DNA from: Eutrigla gurnardus
Lineage: Eukaryota; Chordata; Actinopteri; Perciformes; Triglidae
NCBI GenBank assembly: GCA_963514095.1
Contig: OY741270.1
Span: 18,140,554-18,204,553, forward strand
DNA: 64,000 nucleotides
Direction of reading: 5' to 3'
This document shows positions 38,901 to 50,229 of the stretch, in pieces; within the stretch, counting starts at the first letter, position 1; every line of letters starts with the position of its first letter. The notes under the pieces were generated by a model that had not been told where the DNA came from, did no database searches, and was given only the letters and a program-made list of their open reading frames with translations. The position numbers were made by a program, and so were the translations under genes.

Positions 38901-41900
38901 TCATAAAAATATAATTAAAAAGTCCTAGTCAAGTGTATCCAAAAAAGCATAGTATTGTATGCCATGAAATGTATGACATTTAGTATGTGGTAAAAAATAA
39001 ATGTCATTAAAAAGTCATACTATTATATGCCACACAAAATGTCAAGAAAATAGCATAGTGCCATTACAAACTTGAGTATAGTATGTTCTAAAATGTAATA
39101 AAAAATATAGTATACCATAAAGAATGTAATGGTATAGTATGCCATAATAAATGTCAGTTAAGTATGACATTGTACGGCATATATCATGAAACATGATGTA
39201 TGCTATACTAAAAACATCATAGTATAGTATGCTATAAAAATGTCATAGTATAGTAGGTTGTAGAAAAAATGGCACAAAACAGTCATAACATAGTGTCATA
39301 AAAAATACCATAGTATACTATTTCATAAAAATGTCATAATACAGACAAACCTGCAAACATATTGTCTTCACCTGGTTTGATAGCTGCTCCTGTCTCTGCA
39401 GCAGGTAGAAAGCCAGTAGGAGCTCTACAGGTTTCAAGGTCCTCTTTCCACCACGTGCCCTTTTTGCAATGATCGAGCCAGGTTGAGGTGCTCCGGTCGC
39501 GGGGTTCCTCCACATTTATCTGGGCTTTGGGGGAGCTTTCATTGGTGGTGTAAGGAACAGAGGTGGTCATGATGTTGCAAGTTAAGCTAGGGGGCAGTGA
39601 GCTTTCCGAGATCTGAAGCTGTGTGGGGAAAATAGAGCTGCACACGGGGGGGAGAGGGGCGCTGTCCTGCTGACTAGTATCTGCTGAGGTCCTTGAACTA
39701 CTCTTTATAGGATCCTCTGACAGAAGGCTCTGGTGAAGGTCAGTCAGCGGGTCCTGAGTGGTTCCAGACAGAGCACAGGAGAGGCCTTGACCTAAGCATT
39801 CCACTGTGTCCTCTTGCTGGTGTTGCTCATCAGTTTTCTGGGCACATACAGTAAAAAGGTATTACACATTAAGAGTCCCATTTTGAGTGTGTATTGTTAA
39901 GCTAAAGGGACTTCCTGCCTACCTGATGAAGCTCCTTTTCCAGGAAACGGTCAGATGTCGCTGCTTCACTCAAACTGTAAATCTGTGAAGGGATGCAGTC
40001 TGATTGTTCTAATAGGTTGAGTGACAATGCAAAGCTCCACAGATCAGTGACATCTGGGGGACTGTGAGCGATTTCTTCTTTACAGCAGGCCACTTTCTCT
40101 GCAGATTAAAGTGCATGCAGTGGAGTGAACATTCAGTAAAGCACAATTCTGCGTGAAACATTTGTGTCCCTCCAGCTGGATGCACCTACCCACCATAGTC
40201 AGGTAAAAGGAAGCTGTGACTCTCCACCTGGGACTCACAGACGGAGGACACTGATTGGCTGACCTCATTCCGGTAGAAATGAGGGGTAAGATATTCCGTG
40301 TAACTGGACCAAATAAAAATATATAACTCAGTTTCAACTCACTCACCAGTGTTAAGTGCACCATAAGTATAGTGTGAGATAAGATGACCTCTGACCTCTT
40401 GTTTCCAGGATGGGATTTATCCATGGAAGGTGCTGAAACTGCATCAAAACTGTGAAAGTCTTTGCTTGAGAAAACATCAGTCTCGACATCTTCTTCTCCC
40501 TCTAGGAAAGAGTGGAAGTCTCTCTTCAAATTAAGTCTGCCTCTAACGTGATTTGTAAAATAATGTGAATAAAATTCAACACAAGCTTACCCTCTGCAGA
40601 AAGCACCAGCGCTACCAAAACGTCTTCGTTGCTCAGAAGAAGAGGGTCTGTGGCGCCATCTAGTGTCGTCGTCGGCTCAGGGCAATCTGACAAGGTATCA
40701 CTTGATGAAGTGGTTCGGCTCTCTTCTCCTTCCTCCTCTTCCCTGCTTTGGTTCTCTCCGTCGGTGAGGAAAGTGGAGATCCTCTGCAGAGTCAAGGTAC
40801 TTTCATAAACATAAGGATGGTCCCATCTCAACAGAGGCAAAGAGGCTGAGGTGAAGGAGTAGACGGACTCGGAGCTCAGATCCTCGGAAGAAATGTGCTC
40901 TGGTGATGCAGGTTGCTGCTGAGAAAAGAACCGTTGTAAAGGGCAGGGATCATTAGTTATCTATACCTTTTGTGGGCATTTATTAGGGACACTGACAATG
41001 CATACATTATGGACAAGCTGTTCTTCTTCTGGTTCATCTGTATGTGCTGTTTCTTCAACCATGTCCAATGGGGAGGGGCTGGGCGCGAGATGACGGAGAG
41101 CCTGGGTTGACAGAAACAACTCTTTGCTGTTGGATTTCCTCTCTGTGTGCTCTGGCCAAACCACCTCACTAGAATAAAGAACACGGAGAAATGCTCTGTT
41201 CCCTGAGCTACTGAACATATTTTACCATAATTCAACCTGTGTTGTGGGTATGTGTGTATAAATATGGGTGCAGGTTATCTGATGTCTTTCGGTTATGTTG
41301 TGCTGTATAATGTTGTATAATATATATGTGCCTATGTATTTATGTGAGACTCTGTAAAGACTGTGGCATACATTTCCTTGGAAAAGCACAATAAAGAATC
41401 TGTCCACATACAAACTCAGTACCTTATCTTGGGATGTGGCTTTCTCACTTCCATCACAGCCTTTTTGATGAGTTGGACTATCTCCTCTTGTGACAGCGTG
41501 TTGATTCGCTGAGCCTGATATAGGTTGGCAGACAGCGGACAGGGTGGCCTTCCTGCTGACTGGTCTTATAAAAAGAAATCTCATGGTTAAATATAATGCA
41601 CTTTAATCTGTCCTGATGCAATGTAGTAGTGTATTCATTAAGTCTGCCTTACCTTTCTTCATCAGTGACCCTGTAGTCCCATTTACAATGTCCCCTTTAC
41701 CCTGATAGAAAAATGTTTAGGGGGAAAGGTCATTTCGAGGCTCAATGTCTTTTGCTGTATTAAAAAGACATTCACCTACATTGTATTCTGCAGGGATGCA
41801 CTTTAAAGCCTCTGCACACAGTCCAAATCCATCACAAGCCTGGAGGAAGTACGCGACCATGTTGTTGCTTTCTGTGTGGCCTCTCTTCAGCAGAGCCCAG

Positions 41901-43965
41901 GCTTCAGACACACAACTGGAGACCAACAACGAACAATAAGACCATTAGTGCGGATTCGACACGACGAGCAAGCGATTACGATACCAGAGGTTACCTGTTT
42001 TGAAGTAGCACATCTGTATAGAGCTTAGCATCCTCAACGCTCTCTATTGCCGGTCTGGTCCAGTGGAGGTACCTTAATGCCAACTGAGGCTGCTTCCTCG
42101 TTAGCAAACAGTCGATGATGCACCGATGCTGCCAGGAGAGACAAGGAGCAGCAGCCCTGGGGCTCAGCAATAAGTCAATGGAGGCCTGAGTAGGATGTAG
42201 GACATAAAGTAAACACATTTTTTTGACTGACATTTTAAAAATGTTGTCTCCTAACATCCATGATATATAAAAACATCAGTTACACCTTCTACTTGTTAAC
42301 AAGAAATGCCCTGTATTATCATCCAGAAAGCATCTCCTCTAAGCGAGGTACACCGTAAATTCATCACCAATGAGTGGCAAGCGGAGCGTTATTGCATTCA
42401 TTTTACATGATACTCAAGTGGCCCATTAGTGTCACCTGCAGACAATAATGGCTGCTGAAACAAGGACACTAATGTAATCAATAGGATGGTTAACTGGCCC
42501 TCGAGTCACACTCAATTGGACTTAATTTCGGTTCTTAGTTATGTACCTTGATGAGTCCATGATCAAGCATCCAGAAGGCCCTGATTTGTTGGGAAAAGCT
42601 GGAAGGAATAGTGAAAGCAAGGCAGAAAGACTGGAGGAGGTCGTCTTTGGGCTGCAAGAAGTTGGCCATATCCAGGACAAAGTACATGAGCTGTGATACA
42701 TATAGGTTAGGATGGAATAACCTGAATCACATATACAGTATTTATCTAGAATAAACCAGAATATACAGAAGAAAAAGTATAGTGTGCAGTATATTCCATA
42801 GAAATTGTTGTTAATGTATTTGGATACAAGCGCTCGGACAGACATATTGTCGATATGAGGCACCAGCACAAGCTTTAGCAGAGCCTGTAGATTCGGAGGA
42901 GGGTAGCACTGGTCTATGCGGGATTCAGAAGTCCAAATGCACCCATGTTGTCTGTCCAGCTGAGTCACCATACCCTGTATCAAAGACCTAAATCTCTCTA
43001 TTCCTCCCTCCTCCCACCTAGTAAGATGATAGAAATAAAGAGAGAAATTTTAGCAGGAGAAAAATAAGTACAGTGGCTCAGAATTCCTCCGTCATGTAAG
43101 AGTCAAGACTTACCCAGGTTTCTCGAGGCAAGCTTTCCCATGAAAGTGATCCATTTCCTTCCACATCTGAGAGATGCGTTTCACCTCGTGAGCCTCTGAC
43201 AGCAACAGCAGAAAACACAAAAATTAGACACGGCATCACAGTTCATCACCTCAACATAATGTGTGATCATATCTGTACCATGGTACTTAGGTAGAAGTCC
43301 CATGATGCCCCACCACTGAACCAGCCGCCCCAGCCAGATGTGTTGCTTCAGGGCCCTGTGTTCTCGGTTCCAGCAGGACCCCACACCTACATAAAAACAC
43401 TTTTGAATCCTAGTCAATTCTAGTGGACATGTCAACCAAACCGTGGTGTTCTGAAGTGTGTACCGTGCCAGAGGTGGGCAGAACCGAACCGCCTTCTTGC
43501 CAACTGGACCAACGTGAGCAAGTTCCTCAGTCTCTGGAGCAGCATGTGCACTCTGGTGAAAGAGCTGCGGTCCAGAAACATCCACAGGCTCTGGGAATGG
43601 TTGAAACCTGTGGGAAGACAAAAGAATTATAAAAAAAAAAGATTCTCAGTGTACTTTCAGATTGAAGTTGATGAAAGAACACCTTCTTACACAGTGATAA
43701 TAACTCCTTTTTAGCAAGCTCTGATGTCTTCTGGAGCCAACAGCTGAAAGTCGGGAGGATTTCCTTCACATCAGCTTCACCTGCAGCAACGTATTCATGG
43801 ATAAATGGAAGAGGGTGTTTAACAAGCAATAGCCAGAATTAAAATGTTTTGGTAGTCAAATGCTCCTGATGTACCTTTAGCTGTAAGCTCCTGCAGCCAG
43901 TGGATGATGGCTCTTATGTTGTTGCTGGCTAAAGCTTCAGACCACTGGCCCTCTCTATCCAACAT
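35901..43965 (-). CDS. ELYS/AHCTF1-related protein without the beta-propeller
   Basis: Nineteen coding exons: 43965-43875, 43780-43691, 43607-43464, 43386-43279, 43195-43114, 43017-42828, 42690-42547, 42185-41995, 41915-41780, 41701-41653, 41555-41423, 41168-40967, 40918-40591, 40501-40396, 40303-40194, 40098-39923, 39837-39372, 37992-37886, 36011-35901. All phases close, giving 987 residues. Residues about 150-390 match the ELYS-like alpha-helical domain: HGCIWTSESRIDQCYPPPNL, FCLAFTIPSSFSQQIRAFWM, DHGLIKASIDLLLSPRAA, LALRYLHWTRPAI and SCVSEAWALLKRGH. They align with human ELYS (YPPPSIHALL, GFWLLDH, GLDLLFHP, QALRYIQTMKP, MVEAWNFL). The rest is acidic, Ser-rich and probably disordered. It ends in a basic tail, TILRKGKRVKRA, resembling the ELYS tail KQILRRKML. 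ELYS seeds nuclear-pore assembly on chromatin. This protein starts at MLDREGQW, after an in-frame TGA in the upstream exon, so the propeller is absent. Function unknown; the family is firm, orthology inferred. Confidence 0.87.
36370..36845 (-). mobile_element. Degenerate LINE 3' end related to the 13 kb element
   Basis: Starts on the plus strand with the same tail pattern as the 13,010 element (repeated CATC, then CTCTTATCCGGGGCCGGGTC). It continues through CCTGGAACACCTG and AGGTGTCCAGGAGGCATCC, which correspond to the 13.2 kb element. The frame is broken and the right-hand third (36,650-36,845) belongs to another part of the element or to a second repeat. It sits in the last intron of the ELYS-like gene. 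Confidence 0.75.
37015..37050 (+). repeat. Fragment of a common teleost repeat (ACAAAAGCGTCTGCTAAATG block)
   Basis: The block TTGGACAAAAGCGTCTGCTA followed by AATGCCCTAA is the terminal signature of a very abundant fish repeat. Only this end is recognisable. Confidence 0.6.
37050..37465. promoter_or_regulatory. Candidate conserved non-coding element
   Basis: A repeat-free stretch in the last intron of the ELYS-like gene (between exons 37,886 and 36,011) that is dense in homeodomain-type words: CCAATTAAG, ACAATTAGATAA, TAATTACG, ACAATTAGGTGACTG, CCAATTAAACTCC and ACAATTACCTGC. That density and the balanced composition resemble vertebrate enhancers. This is a guess from composition only. Confidence 0.25.
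38500..39340. repeat. Diverged tandem array of 'TATAGTATGCCATAAAAATGTCA' units
   Basis: Words such as CATAGTATAGTATG, CCATAAAAATGTCAT and TAGTATG recur throughout, usually at spacings of about 20-45 bp with variation. It is an old minisatellite-like array inside the intron between exons 39,372 and 37,992 of the ELYS-like gene. No coding potential. Confidence 0.8.
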
Positions 43966-44109
43966 GATGCCCTAAGACAGAGAAAACAGTTTCCATAATT
44001 AGATCCATGGGTTGCGCAAGAACAGATTAAAGCATTAATGCGGTAGTTATTATTAGGAGGATCCTCTGAGGAGAAAATTGTTAAGATTTGTTGATTTTCG
44101 AGTACTTAC

Positions 44110-44260
44110 TTGAGATGTGGTTATTTTTGCTGGTAGCTCCACTCTTGTTCAGACAAGTTCCACTCTGTGCAGCGGTCTGTGTCCTGTCTGCCGTGTGGAT
44201 TACTGGTGGCTACGGCAACATTCTCTTCTTACACAAGCTACTTTAGTACATGTTAATCCA
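44110..44260 (-). other. Non-coding first exon of the ELYS-like gene (candidate)
   Basis: A strong donor (CTCAA then GTAAGTACT, cut after 44,110) pairs in the right orientation with the acceptor before 43,971. The exon has no ATG in the relevant reading frame, and an in-frame TGA lies 14 codons upstream of the junction. The first usable ATG is therefore at 43,965 in the next exon. The left (5') end of this exon is approximate. Confidence 0.55.
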
Positions 44261-45515
44261 CTAATCTCACTCTCAGTTAACATTTCATTGGTTGATTTGC
44301 AGTGTGGCTGTGAGTGTGTATGTGTGTGTGTTGGAAATAGAAAAGCTATGAACAGCATGTTTGAGATGATGGCGGGAGGTGAAAATTAACTTCTGATATG
44401 ACAGAGGGAGGAAGGGTGCCCTGTTCCAGCTTAACCCTTTAAGGCATTTGGCACTCTTGGCCACACCCCAGTTAATGATGTCACAACACACGTGTTGTTT
44501 TTTTCACAGGCTAAAAAACACCACATGCCTAGAAAGTTGAAGAATGATAAGTTGATTATTTAAATGAATTAGACATTTGAAAACATCACCTAGGGCTGTC
44601 GTAAAACTATAGCTGATATTTTACACTTTTGAAAAAAATACATTTTACAGGGAAAAAAATATGAATCAAGATTGCATGCATGCATTTAGTTTATGACCTT
44701 TATATTTTCTTCTCTAGATCTTGTGTTTGAGGACATGTTGACGTATTATTTGAAAAATAATTAAATCATTTTTCTGAACATAGTATAATATTCATAGTAT
44801 TCAATTGTATTTGTGATTACAAGATGGCTTAATTAAAATGTGTACTTGTGATAATGCTGTAGATACTGCAGATTAAATATAAAATATCACTTTTTCAGAA
44901 TGTGCAGTTAGATGTTCCCTCACAGCGCTGGGACAGTCAGATTTGCGTAGGTGGCAGAAGGTTGGACCAAATCCGTCTTGGGCCCAGAGGGCTGATTAAT
45001 GACTAAAGAGGATTAGGAGGAGGGTCAGGACTTGGTTACTATCTCACCGATGCTGCCGTGGCTGCCCTCCTACTATCTGTGTCACTACAACCACTCGCCT
45101 CTCGCAGGAATAAATCAGAGGATGTAACCAGGAAAACAAACTGAAAACGTGAGGATGAGGATGCCAGATGTTCAAGGTGAATGCTGACCTGGATACGGTA
45201 GGCACATTGGGCTTCTTAGATTCTGTTTCACCAGTTATTCCGTACATTTTATATTAAGGAGCTTTGTCTGGAAAGACATGACAGAACATTTGAATTTAAA
45301 AGGGAAATATGTATTTTTAAACCAGATTACATCTTGTCGAACTTTCTCAGTTTGTCTCACATGTACAATGCTTCCTGTTTACATAAAACTGGTCACATGT
45401 CATTGTATTTTGTGTTTTCCATTCAAATAACCTGTGCTATCATGTGAGAAAGTTTGTTTTCATACTCTCACTATTGTATTCTCACAGACCTGCCTGAATC
45501 TACAGTGCAACCATA
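44261..45515 (+). promoter_or_regulatory. Upstream region of the peripherin-like gene
   Basis: No coding exon. A GGATTA word at 45,010-45,015 fits the CRX/OTX site expected for photoreceptor genes, and a TAATCC word lies at 45,663-45,668 in the leader. These six-base words occur often by chance. A pyrimidine-rich CTCACAG at about 45,480-45,486 could be a splice acceptor for a leader intron. Confidence 0.3.
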
Positions 45516-45665
45516 ATGCAGCGTCCACAAGATATCGATCAAGACTACCAGGCTAAGCTGCTTATTAGAGGACCGTCAAAGAACTATACAACCAATCCGT
45601 CTTCCATTGGTCCCCCACACCCCCTGGAGGATAACCAGTTCCTCTCCCCTGCTTTACCTGTGTAA
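45516..45665 (+). other. Upstream open reading frame, 49 codons, in frame with the peripherin-like CDS
   Basis: ATG at 45,516, TAA at 45,663-45,665, followed by 14 sense codons and then the main ATG at 45,708, all in the same frame. The peptide begins MQRPQDIDQDYQAKLL and ends FLSPALPV. It matches no family I know. It may be a chance frame, a translational control element, or a relic of a longer N-terminus. Confidence 0.4.
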
Positions 45666-45707
45666 TCCCTCCTGGACTTCAAAGAAAAGACAGAGGAGAA
45701 ATATACG

Positions 45708-47952
45708 ATGGCGGTGTTGAGGCTGAAGTTCACTAAGACCAAGAGAGACAAGCTGGCTCAGGTGCTTTGGATTCTGAACTGGATCTCAGTGGTGACTGGG
45801 ATCATCCTGTTCAGCCTGGGTCTCTTCCTCAAGGTGGAGATCAATAAGCGAGGAGAGCTGATGGCCGGGAGGGACATCCAGTACATGCCAAACATGCTGA
45901 TATCTGTGGGCCTCATCGCCTGTGCCATAAACTTCCTGGGGGGGAAGATCTGCTATGACTGTGTGGACACCACCAAGTTCTTGCGCTGGAAGCTGATCAT
46001 GCTGCCCTACATAATATGCACGTTCTTCTTCACCTTCTGTGTGCTGGTGGGGGCTCTGATGTGTTACAGCATGCGTGGGGAGCTCGAGGAATCTCTGAAC
46101 CTGGGGCTGACAGAGGCCATCAGGTTTTATAAGGACACGGACACACCAGGACGATGCTTCCTGAAGCGAACTGTGGACATATTGCAAATAGAGTTCCAGT
46201 GCTGTGGGAACAATGGCTATAAAGACTGGTTTCAAATCCAATGGATCAGCAACCGGTACCTGGATATGTCACAAAAAGAGGTGGTGGAGTAAGTGTAAAC
46301 TACAGAATGAAGTCACTGATTTTGTTAGGAGTATATTCACACTTAAAGCTATGATCTACGATTTGGAATTTAAAAAAAAATCCATTCAGTCTATCAGCTG
46401 TAGGCCTGCATAGAAATTGACCAATGGGAGCAATTGCTCCGGAAGGCTCCCATTGGCTCGTACCCTCCATCCAATCCCCAAAACTCCAAAGATTATATAA
46501 ACAACCCCCCATTATCTCAGAATGTGTTGGTATAACTTGTTTCATTCTTAATAAGTAATACAGAAATATTGGGAATATTTAGAATGAGTAAAAATTATAA
46601 GATCCTTCGCTGCTCTTCTAAAAAAAAAAGTGAGACTAACATCCTTTCAGCAGGATGCTTTTTCACTTCCCCCTTCAAAATACTAACTTTATTACAGTCC
46701 CACACAATGACACACTAGGGTCGAGTCTTTTACACACTGGTGCGTAAAAAGCATTAAGCTAAGCTTCTTATTCTTTTCCTGCTTTCTAGCCGACTACGGA
46801 GTAACGTGCAGGGGAAGTACCTGATGGACGGAGTCCCCTTCAGCTGCTGCAACATCAACTCCCCTCGGCCCTGCATCCAGCAGCAGATCACCAACAACTC
46901 TGCTCACTTCAACTACGAGCACCAGACGGAGGAGCTGAATCTGTGGGCGAAGGGGTGTCGCCAGGCGCTGCTGGACCACTTCACCCACATCACGCAGTCC
47001 ATTGGCCTCACGGTCCTCATCGCCTGGCTGTTTGAGGTGAGATACGGGTTGATAGCAACGTTCTGTCTCCATGGCGACATTAAAGGGGTTAACGTTAGTA
47101 CAGCATATGTGGGAAACGTTTTGGGCCAGCCTACATAACATTTGTGATAGCATTGCCATACCAAGTGACCCAAAATGAGGCAGTGTCGCTTGGGACTGAA
47201 GACTCATGTAAGAAGTTTGAAAATGCAATGTGATGGTGATAGAAAGAACTGAGCTCACCAGACCTGTTTGTGTTAAAGCTAGGTTTATGCTTGTCGTCGT
47301 GTCCCCAAATTCTGCTACCATAACACACCTGAATCTCTGACCTAATGTCTGCAGTCCAGTTGCATTGTAGGTATTGTAGGCGCTAGAGGTTTGACAAGCA
47401 AGAATGGTTATGCTGCGTAACTTTTTTAACTACTTTTTAGCTGTAATACTGTTTTTTTGTTGTGTTTTTTTACTTTTTTACTATACTTTTTTTTTTTTAT
47501 AATATACTTTTTAATGCATATGAGCTGAGCTCCCACAGAGTGAGGACTGGCTCCCAGTATCTGAAAATACAGCAGCCTAATATTTTAATTACAAACTGGT
47601 ACATCATCAATTTAAGGGGTTATGATTTGTGTCCACGTTTTGTGTGGTGTTGTCACTAATATGTATCTGTGTGTTTTAGCTGTCAGTGTTGACAGGGGTT
47701 CGTTACCTCCAGACCTCCCTTGAAAATGTGCTGAGACAGGGTGACCTCAATTCAGAGTCTGATGGCTGGCTGCTAGAAAACAGCTTCATGGAAACTGCCC
47801 GCATCAACCTGAACATCATTAAGAGCCTTGGCAAGAGCAACCAGATAGACACAGCCAACAACGGAGACCCCAACATTAACGTTCCCTCCACCTCTAAAGC
47901 ACACTATGGCCCGGACAATGTGCCACCGAAGGAAATACCTGAAGCCAGTTGA
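45708..47952 (+). CDS. prph2l: Peripherin-2-like photoreceptor tetraspanin
   Basis: Three exons, 45708-46288, 46790-47036 and 47680-47952, give 366 residues with the same exon organisation as PRPH2 (346 in human). It is a four-pass tetraspanin of the RDS/ROM family, which shapes the rims of rod and cone outer-segment discs. Membrane helices lie near residues 19-43, 62-80, 100-123 and 265-290. The large extracellular/intradiscal loop keeps all seven family cysteines: DTDTPGRC (C150, the intermolecular disulfide), EFQCCGNNGYKDW, PFSCC, RPC and WAKGC. It also keeps the N-glycosylation sequon in ITNNSAH. The C-terminus contains RYLQTSL, the SDGWLLE block, LGKSNQ and ends in PEAS, as in PRPH2 (PEAG). 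The start MAVLRLKFTKTKRDKLAQ fits the family N-terminus and resembles the amphibian rds35/rds36-type paralogues more than PRPH2 itself. I therefore use prph2l; prph2 is the alternative name. Confidence 0.95.
46421..46455. repeat. Perfect inverted repeat with CCAAT cores in intron 1 of the peripherin-like gene
   Basis: An 11-bp arm CCAATGGGAGC, a 13-14 bp loop, then GCTCCCATTGG. It could form a hairpin or be a paired CCAAT-box site, or it could be part of a short interspersed repeat (about 46,330-46,530). Confidence 0.6.
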
Positions 47953-47990
47953 CCTCTCGGGTCTCAGTGAACAGCATCCCCTTAAGGCTC

Positions 47991-47996
47991 AATAAA
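47991..47996 (+). terminator. Poly(A) signal of the peripherin-like gene
   Basis: AATAAA 39 bp downstream of the TGA stop at 47,950-47,952. It implies a very short 3'UTR if used. Confidence 0.6.
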
Positions 47997-47999
47997 AAG

Positions 48000-50183
48000 C
48001 CTCCTCAAAAAGGAGTTTTCACATTTTTTTTGTAATTTGAAAATTACAATTAAGAAATACCTATACAACAATGTTTTTGTGTGTGGAAACGAAAGTATAT
48101 TATGGGAAATATCACCACAAATTGACAACTGTACTGTAATCTGTTGTTTACAAATGATATCTTGTTGCCTGTATATCGTGGTTTTGTCACGAGTTTCATA
48201 CACCCGTCAGTTGTAACACTGAATTCAAAACTAACTTGAAATGTATTGTATGATCAAGACAAATTAGTGATGTGGTCAGACCTGATTTTGCCTCAAAGTA
48301 TGATAGAAAATGCAATGAAGAGTTTATCGTTACTGAAGCAAGAAGTCTAGTCTAGTGGCAAGGTGCTTTGGTTTCAAGCTCAATAGGTCTTGCAATGTAA
48401 AACCAGGGAGCTTGATGTTTACATAGTTCAGGGAGTGAAGATCAATGGAACCTTTCTGTGCATTTTACCAGACTAAGGACGTTGTATCAATGTGATAAAT
48501 AGAGTATGTGCATGCTTTTACATTAGTCTGAAGCACATAACCAGACAGGAATCTAATAGATTGCTCATAACAACACATCATTCATCTTCAGAATGTTTAA
48601 GCCATCACTACAATGACTAATGTGCCTCAGCAATGCCACCATGGTCTTATGAAAACACCTCAGTCATTTTCACTGGGATGAGCTACCAAAAACCCTTCTG
48701 AGCTAGTAACTAGAGTGAGTAATTTGGCTTTTATTATTTGTAATTGTTTTTTTAAAAGGCTCCAAACCAGAACATTGAAAACTAGGGAACTATATCGTAC
48801 TTTGTTTTAATGATTAAGCCTTCAACATATTGGCTGGTGGCAAAACATTATCTTTTGGTCAGAGGAAGTCATATTAAAGCTTTGGGGGAAATAAAGAAAC
48901 ATAAAGGAATGCGGCCTATTTTTACTCACTTTATGGATGCTATTGACCAAAAATAAATCATTATTTTATTCTATGAGTGAGCAACCAAGAGATGTGTATT
49001 CAATGAAACCAATCAGATCCCGTAGCACATTAGATATTATTGACACTACCGTACTCAGATTAATTCAGGGCACAGGAGCAGTTCATCGGTATATAGGCTC
49101 TTTATTTTTTATAGCCTGGAAGTCATAAAGGACTGTGAAACAACACAAAAAGGAGGACATTTTATATTCACACATTTTCCTGAAAAGGCTGAGTGATAAT
49201 AAATGGAGTAACTGAAAAGATATCATATACACTACCCTTTTTCAATAAAATTCAATAAAAAGTAAATTTCCTTCTTAAATAGAATATTGAAAGGTTTTTT
49301 TTTTTAACTACATTTCAATTTGTGTTAAATGGATTACCACCACAGATATGTGACTATTATATGTAATAATCTGTCCCGCAATGGTCCCCTCTGTACATTT
49401 TAATCATTACAAACATACAGTGGATATCTGATGATCACTTTGGCCTCATAGGTTGTTTTTTTGTAAAAGGGCATATACTATAGTATGTTAGCGATGTTTT
49501 CATGTAATTCACTGTCAAAATGTGGCTGAAATATTCAGAAAACTTTATAGTGTCAAAATGTCTGCTTATCATTAAATGTTACTCTATATTAGGACATTAT
49601 GGATGCAGGCTACTGTATATTTTTCCCAGAATACATTGTTGATCTAACTTTGAAAATAATGTATATTCTATACATTTTGTATCCATTACATAGGCTTCTA
49701 TATGCGAGTACAGATGGCACCACGTGGCTCCATGATTCGGATCATCTACATAGTTAACAGGCAAAATAAAAAATGGGTGAGACGTCTGACCATGCCTAAT
49801 TTTCAAATGAAAGTATCCTCCAAAACATCATTATAACTTATAACAAGTAATACTTTCTAACACCAAAAAGAGAATGCAGAAAATTCACAGCATTACTGAG
49901 AGAAATCAAAATATATAAACTGATAACTGAAACATGTTGGTGTGTATCGGATGTTTGTCTTTATTTGAATGAGCCTCTTTGCAAATAACATTTTTCTAGC
50001 AGAAACTCATTCTCACAGCAGACAATCAAATTAAAACAAGGCTACTTGGGTTTACTCATTACTCATCACCCTCCAATATTCTTCCTCTTTTGAGTGTACC
50101 GCCTCTCTAGACTCCAGCAGGGGGGGTCATCAGGGAGGGATTGGCTGCTCAGGAAGGGTCGTTTGTGTTTATGTGTGTGCATG

Positions 50184-50229
<46 letters not shown>

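Noticed and set aside
45786..46241. 151-codon minus-strand frame opposite peripherin-like exon 1
   Set aside because: Antisense shadow of a real coding exon with no family match.
46204..46413. Open frame overlapping the end of peripherin-like exon 1
   Set aside because: It is an out-of-frame shadow; the true frame ends at the donor after 46,288.
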